In this document: in pieces, positions 55,196-64,000 of the stretch | Numbering within the stretch: the first letter of the stretch is position 1 | Layout: the number at the start of each line of letters is the position of its first letter | Source: Haematococcus lacustris | Lineage: Eukaryota; Chlorophyta; Chlorophyceae; Chlamydomonadales; Haematococcaceae | Length of the DNA stretch: 64,000 bases | Assembly: GCA_030144725.1 (NCBI GenBank) | Contig: JASKMD010000017.1 | Location: 9,695,029-9,759,028 of the forward strand | Direction: 5' to 3' | The notes under the pieces: generated by a model | Told to the model about the DNA's origin: nothing | Seen by the model: the letters and a program-made list of their open reading frames with translations, nothing else | Database searches by the model: none | Position numbers and translations under genes: made by a program

Positions 55196-57313
55196 ATGCA
55201 TGCGGAGCGCTATGTCAAGCTCTATGCCAAGGCAGCCAGGGCCCGGCTAGGCTGGAGCGGGGAGGAGGCTCAGCTGTTCATCAGGATGGCGTGTGGGTAT
55301 GGCATCAACGCCCAGAGCTCAGAGCTGCAGGCAGCCACCCTGGACAAGGGACATGTGGCTGACCTGATAGAGGAGGTAGCCAAGCAGCGGAGACTGCTGG
55401 CCGTGGAGGAGGATGCCTCCTTGTAGGACACCGTGCCCCTCCCCTGCCGCATGCGCCATGCGGTGCATGTGTGCAGTTCCTGGAGCAGTGGCAGCAGCCC
55501 CCCACCCCACCTGTGCCAGGGCAGCCAAAGCGTGGCGGACGTAGGGTGGGTCCTCGGGTCCTGATCTGCCCACCTCGGGTCCTGATCTGCCCACCTTGGC
55601 CAGGGTGGGGGTGCACTTCATCAAAATGGACAGTAGGGTGCTCCACAGGGTGTGCCAGCAGCTGGGGCTCACGAGGCAAAAAGCGGATGTGTTCACCGCA
55701 GAGCCAGCCCGCAGCCAGCATTGGGACAGGTGGTTCAGTTCGGTTCGGTTTGAGTTCAAGAGGACGGTAGAGACAAATGGTGTCAGTGTGTGTGTGTGCA
55801 CTACGCCCGCCCCCTCCCAACCCCTCCTGCGCCACCCTCAGCAGCAGGCCCCTCCAGCAGCAACAGCAGCGCAGCGGCAGCCCCAGGTGCAGCAGCAGTA
55901 GCGGCCCATGAGTTGGGACTGCCCCGCATTGGCAAGGGCCTAGCCGAAACGCGACAGTTTGTGTTTGACCAGGCCACCCAGATTGGGGTAGGCATTGACC
56001 CTGGCGTCACCCAGGCAGTCAGTGCAGCCTCAGGGGTGTGGGATCCGCAGTCAGGCCAGCTGATGGCAGACCAGCTGCGCCGGTGGAAGCTGACCAAGGG
56101 CCAGGTCAGGCATGGCAGTGGCCTGAACAATGCCCGCCGTGACACTGAGCGGTGGCTTGCACCAATCAAGCCCCACCTCCAGCACCTGGCAGCAGCCAGC
56201 TCAGCCGGCACCTCCTTGGAGGCCAACCTGAAGCACATCACCGTCACCCTGGCCACCTGGGATGCGGTGTGGGAGGTGTACCTGGACCCCAAGTGGGCAC
56301 AGCAGCGGCTGAGGCTGTACGGAGCTCAAGACCGGGCACAGCAGCGGCTGAGGCTGTACGGAGCTCAGGACTGGACACTGCAGCAGTTCTTCATGAAGGT
56401 GAGGGTGGGTGGGAGAGAGGGAGGGTAAGGGACGGAGAGGTGGTGGGTTGGTAGTAAGTGAAAGAGGTGTTGCATGTGACATTCCTAACTGTGTGCCATC
56501 ATGTCAGCCACCGTGTGAGCCTTGTGTGCATGGCTGCAGTTGGAGGAGGACATGGCGGAGGTGTCCATGGAGCGCCATGGGCGTGCCAAGCAGCTGGTTG
56601 TGATCTTTGGCCCAGCGGGCATTGGCACCAGGGGGGGCTGGGGTGCTGATGCGTTGGTGCGGGCCTGCTGCAAGGTGGTGTGCAGGCCCAGGGGCACAGA
56701 CCAGCTGAGGGGCAGGGTGGTGCTTGTGGATGAGCACCACACCACCCGGGTCAGCTCAGCAGTGAATGGCCAACAGCCCTGTGAGAGGCAGCTGAGCAAG
56801 CGCAGGGCCACCAGGCCTGCAGACTGGAAGCCCCCAGCAGGGCAGGTTCACCACCGCTTAGTGCGCCCAGCCTGGAGCCAGCAGCGTGACCAGCCGGTGC
56901 AGGGCATGATGTGGTGCCCTGTGGTGGCCCCCCGCAAGCCCCCACAGGCCCCACGCAGCAGCCAGGAAGCCTCACAGCCAGCAGCCTCGGAGCCTGGGCC
57001 CAGCACTCCCCCGCCAGCCAAGCGCACCAAGCGCACCAAGGCCGAGCCGGCAGCTGAGCCCAACAAGGCCCAGGGCAAGGCTGCCAAAGCCAAGCCAGCA
57101 TCACAGCCAGGCAGGTGGCTGGACATGGACTGCAATGCGGCACTGAACATGCAGCGCATTGGGGAGAGCAGGTGGCGGCCGCTGGAGCTGTGCTGGTGGC
57201 CAGAGCAGGGGAAGCTGCCAGCCAAGGGCAAGGAGTACCCTGGCCTGGGGTACAAGCGGGTGCGAGACAAGCCACCCAAGGCCCAGCAGCAGCAGCCTGC
57301 TGCGGCACAGTAG

Positions 57314-57571
57314 TGTGTGCCCCCTTTGTTGAGCTGTCATCAGCTGACACTTAGTGCATGTTTTGTCATGCCAACTCTACGTCATAGCCCTGTCACAGGG
57401 GTCAGGCAATGCTGTAGGTGATAGGCGACCATGACCATGTGTATGCCATGTATAGGCCATGAGCATGCCATGTGATGGGAACACCACACAGAAAAAAACA
57501 CCGTTTTGTAGTGGTCCACAATTAGTGTGTTCAACTGCCATGAACGCTCAAGGTTGAGAGCCAAGGTGCTG
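57314..57571 (+). ncRNA. Candidate guide-RNA scaffold: conserved 3' region of the Fanzor-like family
   Basis: 258 bp from the stop codon to the element terminus GAGAGCCAAGGTGCTG. The same region, in the same order, follows the stop in the copies ending at 191 (minus), 42,100, 45,206 and 62,428. Landmarks are GTTGAGCTGTCATCAGC, TGTCATGCCAACTCTACGTC, hairpin CCCTGTCACAGGG, GGTCAGGCAATGCTGTAGG and TTTTGTAGTGGTCCAC. In TnpB and Fanzor loci the guide RNA derives from the element's right end with the guide in the flank, so this is where it would be. Expression is unproven, and it may simply be a conserved transposon end. Confidence 0.35.
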
Positions 57572-57711
57572 ATGCTTCTACACACAGTAGCGACTCTCCA
57601 TCTACATGAGCATCTGTGACCATTTGTTGCGAGACTCACAAGCTCTTCTCCACTTGCATATCCACGTATCATTTCTGTTGGACATTCCCGTTAGCAGCTC
57701 AGGCTCGCAAG

Positions 57712-57963
57712 ATGGGCAGACCATGTGCTATTTGCGGTGGGCGAAGCTGCTCAAAAACACCGTGGAGAGCATCATGGCGCTCGCCTTCATACTCGAGCGC
57801 TAGAATTAGGAGGAGTCCGACGTGCGTTGAGTTGGATGCATTCCCACGTTCCCGCAATCCAAGCCAAGAGGAAAAGGTGAACATAAACCCTATGCATAAT
57901 CCCACTACGTTGTGGGTTGCCCAGCCCCTCCCCCATCAGCCCAACGGGGCAAAAGTACTATAG
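57712..57963 (+). CDS. Small hypothetical open frame with CxxC start
   Basis: An ATG at 57,712 gives MGRPCAICGGRSCSKTPWRA and about 83 codons in all. The Cys-x-x-Cys start looks protein-like but nothing further is recognised. It sits between two mobile-element ends (57,571 and about 57,960), so it may be a fragment of one. Confidence 0.25.
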   Translation: MGRPCAICGGRSCSKTPWRASWRSPSYSSARIRRSPTCVELDAFPRSRNPSQEEKVNINPMHNPTTLWVAQPLPHQPNGAKVL

Positions 57964-58110
57964 ACAAAGGGAGGGTGATAGGACCCTCACTGGGGTGGTG
58001 TTTTGTCTGTGTGGAGCAAACCTCCCACGCATCCCGCATGAGCGCCTTCCACCTGCACTATTGCCTGACCCCTGGAACAGGGCTGTAGCCTGAAACTGGC
58101 AGGACAATTA
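57960..58110 (-). repeat. Divergent Fanzor-like 3' noncoding fragment
   Basis: The reverse strand reads GTCCTGCCAGTTTCAGGCTA, CCCTGTTCCAGGGG and GTCAGGCAATAGTGCAGGTG, then CACACAGACAAAACACC. It is nearly the same as 49,160-49,290 and parallels the main family's 3' region. It ends about 80 bases before the fibrillin start and may have altered that gene's promoter. Confidence 0.65.
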
Positions 58111-58189
58111 TGCAGCTTTGTGAGCTGGTACTGGGTAAAGTGGGTCCCTGGCACACATCAATGTGCTGCATGCTGCTGCTGCTGCTTCA

Positions 58190-60051
58190 ATGTGTTGTCC
58201 AGGTTCAAGCAGTAGCCAAGCCAGATGCCCTGCCCTATGCCATCTTGGCCTGCAGGTCAAGCGTGGTCTCAGCAGCCCCTACAAGGGACATGGCGCTGAA
58301 CAAAGCCACGTGGCACGACAGGCCGTAAGCTTGGCTGTGCCCTCAAACCCAACTGGCCTGCTGGCAGGCACTGAGTCACATGCCTCCCTGCAGCAAGGCA
58401 ACCAGTGGCACCAGTTCCAGGGCCAGAAGCAGGGCCAGCAGCAGGGTTATCAGCAGGAGCGGCAGCAGGGCCAGCAGCAGGGCCAGCAGCAGGGACGGCA
58501 GTGGGAGGAGCAGCAGCAGCCAGCAGTGGGGACTGCACCCTCATCACTTGCAGTGCCAGCCTTCCTCCATCAACCCCCCGCCCAGCGCCCCAGGCTTTCT
58601 GTCCTGCAGGCAGCCATGGCACTGGCTGCAGTCAGCCACAACCAGCAGGCTGAGGCCACCCTGGCCCCTGGCGGGGACATCCCAGGCCAGAGGGCTGTGT
58701 TGCCCCAGCTGCTGGGCGGCCTGCTGACCCGTCTGACAGCCATCCCAGGGTTCAGAGAGCTGGCAGCAGGTCAGCCACGCATGCAGGTCCATGCAGGGCT
58801 GACATGGGAGGCACACCCCAGATCCCCACATCCTGCCACTGCTACTGCCACTGCCACATCTTGCCGCTGCCACTGCCACTGCCAACACAGCGGGCTGCAT
58901 GAATGGCTGGCGACTCTGGGCATGCGGTGCCGATGTGCAGGCTTGCAACAGCTGAGCAGCAGCCTGAGTGATGCCCTGCCCCACAGCAGTCCAGTGTTGG
59001 CGGACGCCGGCTGCTCCCCACCCCCTGGTGAGCCGGCGCTGTCCCCTACAGCCCAGCTGGCCGCCTGCCTAGCCACCGCGCTGGGTCTGGTGCTGGTGGT
59101 GGGTAGTGGTGGTCAGCCCCACCCTCTCCACCTGGCGTGGCCTGGGCTGGCTCAGGCAGAGGGGGGAGGGGGCGGAGGAGGGGAAGGGAGAGGGGGAGGA
59201 GGGGGAGAGCGAGGGGAGAAGGGCAGGGGCAAGGCGGGTGGTGGTGGCAGGGGCCAGAGCAGGCAGGGCCAGGTGGAGGTGTTGAGTGCAAGCAGGTCCA
59301 CCCGGTCTGCCAGCCCCAGCGTCAGCTCCCCTGCCCAGCCTCTTGCTTATGCCTGGGTGGGGGTGGAGCAGCGCTTGCAGCTGCTCGACCGAGACTGGGG
59401 AGTGGTGGAGCAGAGGCTGGCTAGCGAGGTGGCTGCGGCGCCTCGCACCGCAACAGGGGAAAGCATTGTGCTGGATGCCCAATGGGAACCTAGCCACACA
59501 CCTAGCCCTGGTCTCAGCCCTAGCCCCAGCCCTGGCCTCAGCTTCCCGCATGCCAGCTTCAGCCCAGACCCCAGCCCCAGACCCCACACCCGCCCCACGC
59601 CCCGTCCCACCGCCTCCCCAGCTCCCCCCTCGCCACCTCTGTCAAGCCAGACCCCCACAGCCAGCCCCAGGACCCCCCCTGGACCCCTGGCGCCCGCCAG
59701 TCTGCTGCCTGGCACTGCACCTCACAGCCAGCACCCACCCACTACCTCCCAGACCCTGCCCCTCTCCCCTCCTCCCCGCTCCCAATTATCACCTACTCCA
59801 CTGCCAAGACGCCGTCCCTCTGCCGGCACAGGGGCTGCACAGCAGCACCAACAGGCTCCAGGCCTGCCAGGGCGCAGCAGCAGCCAGGGGCACAGCAGTG
59901 GCAGCCCCAGCCCCAGCCCCAGTGGTGTGGGTCCAGGGGTCCCCCATGCACCTCCTGGCCCCCCCATGCGCCACCTGGACTGGTCCGGGGCTACCCCAGG
60001 GGTCCAGGGAGGGACCCCAGCAGAGGGGCGAGCACACGTGCAACATGGCCT

Positions 60052-60101
<50 letters not shown>

Positions 60102-60312
60102 GGTGGTTCCAAGGAGTGTGGGGCCAGGTGGTAGGGGCCAGTGCGCCCAGCAACATTGCTTCCAGCACTGGAGGCAGCAGCAGGGGAAGTAGCAGCAGCA
60201 GCAGCAGCAGCACTGTCCACAGTGACGACAGGAGCAACAAAAGTAGCAGCAGCAGCGGCAGCAGCAGCAGGTTACCTGGTGTTTCTGGCTATTCTGAGTT
60301 TAGTCTCAAAAC

Positions 60313-60353
<41 letters not shown>

Positions 60354-61678
60354 GCAGCAGTCCCCCCAAGCCCCAGGCTCCCACCCTTGACCTCCCCCCT
60401 GCAAAGCCTGCTGCCCCAGTCTCCCCCCCTGAGCTCAAGGCGCGGCTGCTGCTGGCGGCGCAGGCCCTGGGCCCTGTGGCCGCCCTCATGCCCGGCACCG
60501 GGCGCAGCCAGCTGGTGCAGGCCGAGCTGCTTGCGCTGCTGCTGCAGCTGGAGGCCCAGGCACTCCAGCCAGCCCCCTGGGTGGACCCCCCCGTCATGGG
60601 CAGTGCAGGGCAGCTGGGCAGTTCAGGCAGTGGGGCTGGGAAGGGGGTGCGGCAGCCAGGCAGCCAGGGGGTGGTTGCGCCTGGCCCTCCCTACGCTCCA
60701 GCCGGGTCACCCCAGGCTGGGGGGTGGGGGGGAGCCAGCCCTGACTCAGTGCTGTGTGGGCAGTGGCGGCTGGAGTACGCAGCAACTTGGCGGGAGCCAG
60801 GGGCAGCTCCTGGGCACAGCCTGGGGGGCCAGGGCAGTGTGCGGGCTGTTGAAGGCCAAGGTTCCAGCCAGGGTGCCAAGGGGTTGCAGGGCAAAGGGCT
60901 GCAGGGTGGACAGGGCTTCCATGACCCACCTGCTCCATGGCAACAAAACCCAGCACTCAATGCTCCAGGCAGCAGCAGCAGCAGCAGCAGCAGCAGTGAC
61001 AGCGTAAGCAGCGGTGGGTTTGGTGGGGATGGTGGTGAAGTGCACGGGAAGGCCAGCCCCCCGTTGCCTTGGCTGCTGCATGCACTGCTCAGCCTGCCAG
61101 GCTGGGGACTGGATGGGGTGGTGCAGCGGCTGCAGGCTGACCACCTGGATCCTGGGCGCCTGCAGGTGGCCAACTCCTGCGTCTTCAGGTGCGTGCCAGG
61201 TGCACCCTTGTCGGCGTGACCAGACATTGTGACCGCTGTGTGCGCTCAATCTCGGACGTGCAAGGTCTTACTACCTCTCGTTCACTATTCGGTCACACCC
61301 CGTACATGCCTGATATAGCAATACAGTATTTGGGACCGGAACCGGCGCTCCTTCGAGCGTGCTGTGCTGCCTGCGCGCTGGCTGCTTTGACCTTGCAGCT
61401 TGGGGCCATTGGGGCGTTGGCGTTTCACGGCTAGCGGCGTTTGGCGCCCGGAGGCTGTTGACGCGGCAGGTTTGACAATGACCGGCTGGTTCGACACGTT
61501 GACGCTGAGCCCGCTGAGCCTGCCTCTGGGCGAGGGCGGCAGCACCTTGGACATCTCGCTGCCCGTACCCACCGCATTGCAGGTGCAGTCGCCGTGGCGC
61601 ACGACCTACCTCGATGCCGACACACGGATCACTCATGCGGCAGGCGGCATCGTGTTCCTGTTTAGGCGCCTTTGCTGA
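58190..61678 (+). CDS. PAP/fibrillin-domain protein with long low-complexity N-terminus
   Basis: Two exons, 58190-61188 and 61399-61678, join in phase (AG|GTGCGT donor, TTGCAG acceptor) to 1,092 codons. The C-terminal third carries the plastid-lipid-associated (fibrillin) domain: LKARLLLAAQALG...LALLLQLEAQALQPAP (about 747-795), GQWRLEYAATW (about 858), GWGLDGVVQRLQ (about 970), LGPLGRWRFTASG, and YLDADTRITHAAGGIVFLF near the end. Fibrillins are plastoglobule or thylakoid proteins that bind lipophilic molecules such as carotenoids. The domain is interrupted by Gly/Ser/Gln-rich inserts, and the first 740 residues are mostly Gln, Pro and Ser runs. The 5' end is uncertain: the ATG at 58,190 gives no clear transit peptide, and a mobile-element fragment ends just upstream. 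Confidence 0.78.
60050..60105 (+). repeat. CAG repeat (polyglutamine) in the fibrillin gene
   Basis: An uninterrupted run of about 17 CAG codons. Further AGC/CAG runs encoding poly-Ser occur at 60,170-60,270, 60,312-60,360 and 60,970-61,000. Confidence 0.95.
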
Positions 61679-61774
61679 ACAAAAGAGATGAAATGGCAGG
61701 CACTGAGTTGGTCAGCTGTTAGTCTGGTGCCACCTGTCAGGCATCGAACACCTTCTCTGAGGTGGTGCCCGGTG

Positions 61775-62428
61775 TGGTGCCCGGTGGTGGCCCCCCGCAA
61801 GCCCCCACAGGCCCCACGCAGCAGCCAGGAAGCCTCACAGCCAGCAGCCTCAGAGCCTGGGCCCAGCACTCCCCTGTCAGCCAAGCGCAGCAAGCGCACC
61901 AAGGCCGAGCCGGCAGCTGAGCCCACAAAAGGCAAGGGCAAGGCTGCCAAAGCCAAGCCAGCACCACAGCCAGACAGGTGGGTAGACAGGGACTGCAATG
62001 CAGGGCTAAACATGCAGCGCATTGGGGAGAGCAAGTGGCGGCCGCTGGAGCTGTGCTGGTGGCCAGAGCAGGGAAAGCTGCCAGCCAAGGGCAAGGAGTA
62101 CCCTGGCCTGGGGTGCAAGCGGCTGCGAGACAAGCCACCCAAGGCCCAGCAGCAGCAGCCTGCTCAGGCACAGTAGTGTGTGCCCCCTTTGTTGAGCTGT
62201 CATCAGCTTACATTAGTGCATGTTTTGTCATGCCAACTCTACGTCATAGCCCTGACGGGTCAGGCAATGCTGTAGGTGGTAGGCGACCATGACCATGTGT
62301 ACGCCATGTATAGGCCATGAGCATGCCATGTGATGGGAACACCACACAGAAAAAACATCGTTTTGTAGTGGTCCACAACTAGTGTGTTCGACTCCAATGA
62401 AGGCTCAGGGTTGAGAGCCAAGGTGCTG
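61775..62428 (+). pseudogene. Fanzor-like element 3' relic (copy 5)
   Basis: About 130 codons of tail, APRKPPQAPRSSQEASQPAA to GCKRLRDKPPKAQQQQ, with a stop at 62,174. The RuvC-III-like motif reads VDRDCNAGLNMQRIG. The conserved 3' region follows and ends at 62,428 (GAGAGCCAAGGTGCTG). It starts about 100 bases after the fibrillin stop on the same strand. Confidence 0.8.
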
Positions 62429-62807
62429 AGTCCATGCTGTTCCAGGCTGCCTGGCTGCTGTTTGACTGTGGGTGATCTCACTCAGCTGCTGCAATCAAAG
62501 GCTAACAGCCTGTCCAAAAGAAACAACCAACCCTAGAGCAGGGCTAGCTCGTCCACAGCCCAGACACAGAACGCCACACCAGGAGGGACAGACACATGTC
62601 TCCAAACAGAAACATTAACATCGCCGAGTCCAGGCTGATCACGTTGCCTGGCTGCTTGGGCTCTGTGGGGATTAGCGTGGGTGCAGCACATGCTAACTGC
62701 ACCGGGGGAGTCAATCAGGGGCCTGCCAGCCCTGCCTCAGCTGCCAAGTGTGACAGGGACAGCAAGAACTGTGACTTGGTCAAGCATGAGGGAGTGGGGG
62801 GCATTCG
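62429..62807. other. Intergenic stretch with a short dispersed-repeat fragment
   Basis: TTTGACTGTGGGTGATCTCACTCAGCT at 62,460-62,490 (split here as TTTGACTGTGGG and TGATCTCACTCAGCT) belongs to the 39.55-kb repeat. Nothing else is recognised. Confidence 0.4.
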
Positions 62808-63788
62808 TCACTTCCGCTTCTTCTTGGGCTTTGCTGCCTGCCCCTGGTTGCGACCAGACACCCAGACGGGCACTGCGGCTTTCTCCCCCTTTGCTTGTGT
62901 TGGTGGAGGCGGCAGGCCGCTTGTGAGCCACAACTGAAACACCCACTTCTCATCCACCGCGTCGACTGCCGTGTGCAGCGTCCTGCAGGCACAACAGGAC
63001 CTTGCCTTGTGAATACAGCCGTGCAAATAATCAGAGACTCCACTGCCAATGATACCATACTCATTCAGCGGGAAACAACATGTTTGACTGTGGGTAATCT
63101 CACTCAGCTACTTCAATCAAGCTGAAGCATCCTCGGTCGCATCGTCCTAGGGTTACCAGGTAGGGCAGGCAGGGGCAGGGGCAGGGGCAGGGGCAGGGGC
63201 AAGGTGCTGCAGCCCTGGGGAGAAATAGAGGGTGCAGTGCCCAGCAGCCATGCCAGGCTGGCGTTTAAGCGTTGTAGAGCAACAACAACAGCATCCAGCC
63301 ACAGCAGGGCTGTTGAAGCCTGAGACCATGTGGCTGGGAACAGTCGTGCAGCATGCATGCCTGCCCCCCTCGCTCCTCACCCCCTACCACCCTTTCCTCG
63401 CTCCCTCCCTCGCTCCCTCCCTCCCTCCCTCCCTCGCTCCCTCCCGCTGCCTCCTGCCCAAGCGCCTCTGCTGCCTACTGCTGCTGCTGCCCCGTCCAAC
63501 CTGCTACGACACCCAACCCCCTGCAGCCGGCCTCCCTAGTGGCCTAGGGTGTGACCTACGATACGGGGTGTGACTGGGCCCTGGTCCAGCCCTCTCCCCG
63601 CCCCCTGTCCCCCTCAGCTGCCACCCCCCCCACCTGGCATCAGGTGTGCCCCCAGCGAATGCAGGGAAGAACAGCAACGCAGTGCCCTGCCTGGGTTGAA
63701 CCTCTAGCTGCACGTGGTCGAAGCGAGTGGCCCCCCCAGCTGACACGTCGTTGAGGTACAGCAGCAGGGTGGCCCGCCGCTGGTATCC
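62808..63788 (-). CDS. Prolyl-4-hydroxylase-like 2OG-Fe(II) oxygenase, 3' exons (partial)
   Basis: Two exons in phase: 63634-63788 (AG|GTGGGG donor) and 62808-62982. Together they encode GYQRRATLLLYLNDVSAGG, QPRQGTALLFFPAF, GTPDARTLHTAVDAVDEKW and VFQLWL. These match the C-terminal half of the P4Hc fold: the YLND.GG core, the distal Fe-binding His (TLH) and the 2-oxoglutarate-binding Lys (DEKW). The proximal HxD pair should lie in an upstream exon beyond 63,790, which I did not find before the window ends. Algal proteins of this type hydroxylate prolines of cell-wall glycoproteins, but the substrate here is unknown. The tail ends KPKKKRK, a basic cluster that looks like a nuclear signal and is odd for an ER enzyme. 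Confidence 0.85.
63068..63145 (+). repeat. Dispersed repeat fragment (GTGGGTAATCTCACTCAGCT)
   Basis: Shares AACAACATGTTTGACTGTGG, GGTAATCTCACTCAGCTACT and CATCCTCGGTCGCA with the 39.55- and 50.4-kb copies. It lies in the intron of the P4H-like gene. Confidence 0.65.
63165..63205. repeat. GGGGCA hexanucleotide repeat in the P4H-like intron
   Basis: Six to seven GGGGCA units. Confidence 0.85.
63395..63450. repeat. CTCCCTCC tract
   Basis: Imperfect CCCTCGCTCC/CCCTCCCTCC repeats in the intron of the P4H-like gene. Confidence 0.8.
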
Positions 63789-64000
63789 CTGGCAGCAGGC
63801 GGCAGGCAGGCGGGGGCAAGGCTATACCCCATGGTGGGAGTGCAGCAGTGGGGTTGAGGCAGGGGGGAGTCAGCCAAGGGAGCCTGGTGGCTGGGAGCTC
63901 CTGGTGTGGTTAGGGCTGGCTTAGGCCATGCCAGCCAGGAGGGCCAGCCTGTGGTTGGGAGGGTGGAGGAAGTCATTGGCTAGTAACGGCTGGGGGCATG
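63789..64000. other. Window edge, probably intron of the P4H-like gene
   Basis: No exon with the expected HxD motif is visible on the minus strand in this last stretch. Confidence 0.4.

Larger units (their letters stand above)
52459..57313 (+). pseudogene. Fanzor-like RNA-guided nuclease, most complete copy, broken
   Basis: Coding segments in order: MPPRKRPSSADQEPHPVENP (52,459, preceded by GGGTATAAGTAG); EPEPEP tract; SEDPVMLQQLQVFCEYFVNS; after a frameshift LLAKLQQLGSVNLTGDHNT; then the CCTGA satellite; AERYVKLYAKAARARLGWSG (55,199-55,423, ending in TAG). Next come frameshifted pieces with RVLICPP duplicated. Then from about 55,800 comes IGVGIDPGVTQAVS (RuvC-I Asp), LAPIKPHLQHLAAASSAG and LATWDAVWEVYLDPKWAQQR. 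After an intron (56,399-56,540) come KQLVVIFGPAGIG, VVLVDEHHTTRVSS, RPAWSQQRDQPVQGMMWCP and LDMDCNAALNMQRIG (RuvC-III-like Asp), with a stop at 57,311. A 39-bp duplication lies at 56,295-56,372. RuvC-II lacks an obvious Glu in place; the VDEH Glu may be the rearranged catalytic residue described for Fanzors. Zinc-ribbon cysteines are largely absent. Confidence 0.75.

Noticed and set aside
53491..55201. Open frames of 568 and 532 codons on the minus strand (Arg-Ser-Gly-Gln-Val repeats)
   Set aside because: They are translations of the CCTGA satellite, which has no stops on that strand.

Overview
The window is nuclear DNA from a volvocalean green alga, most probably Haematococcus lacustris or a close relative. 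The evidence is the mix of content: short intron-rich genes with GT-AG (and some GC-AG) splice sites, a divergent H3/H4 pair ending in canonical histone stem-loops, TGTAA-type poly(A) signals, plastid-type proteins (a Rubisco-LSMT-family SET protein and a PAP/fibrillin protein), and abundant GC-rich satellites. The species name rests on recognising the coding repeats from general knowledge, not on a search.

Layout. Positions 1-24,000 are almost entirely repeats. They hold a TIR transposon (2,234-3,188), a second copy of it that was itself invaded by another TIR transposon (19,141-21,912 with 19,413-21,195 inside), two inverted copies of a composite satellite element (5.5-6.2 kb and 12.6-14.2 kb), 44-bp tandem repeats (13.5 and 17.6 kb), two arrays of a 12-bp palindrome with a GTAC core (8.9-9.8 and 12.2-12.5 kb), long pure pentanucleotide arrays, and several copies of a degenerate 1-2.5 kb dispersed repeat. 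Positions 24.3-25.7 kb carry a broken Fanzor-like gene.

Positions 26-64 kb are a gene island. In order: INTS11/CPSF73-II (minus, 12 exons), a plastid SET-domain methyltransferase (minus, 8 exons), histone H3 (minus) and H4 (plus) sharing a 221-bp promoter, a METTL21-type protein methyltransferase (minus, at least 7 exons), an hAT-like transposon relic, an F-box/SUKH protein resembling SKIP16/FBXO3 (plus), a large broken Fanzor-like element split by a 1.6-kb CCTGA satellite, a very long PAP/fibrillin protein (plus), another Fanzor-like 3' relic, and the 3' part of a prolyl-4-hydroxylase-like gene (minus, running off the right edge). I reconstructed splice sites by hand; for INTS11, SET, METTL21, fibrillin and P4H every junction listed keeps the reading frame.

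The most interesting system is a family of Fanzor-like (eukaryotic TnpB-type) relics: at least eight pieces in two or three subfamilies. Five share a conserved noncoding 3' region of about 250 bp that ends at the same terminal sequence, which is where a guide-RNA scaffold would be expected by analogy with TnpB/omegaRNA. All copies seen here are broken, so this window is a graveyard of the system and not a working locus.
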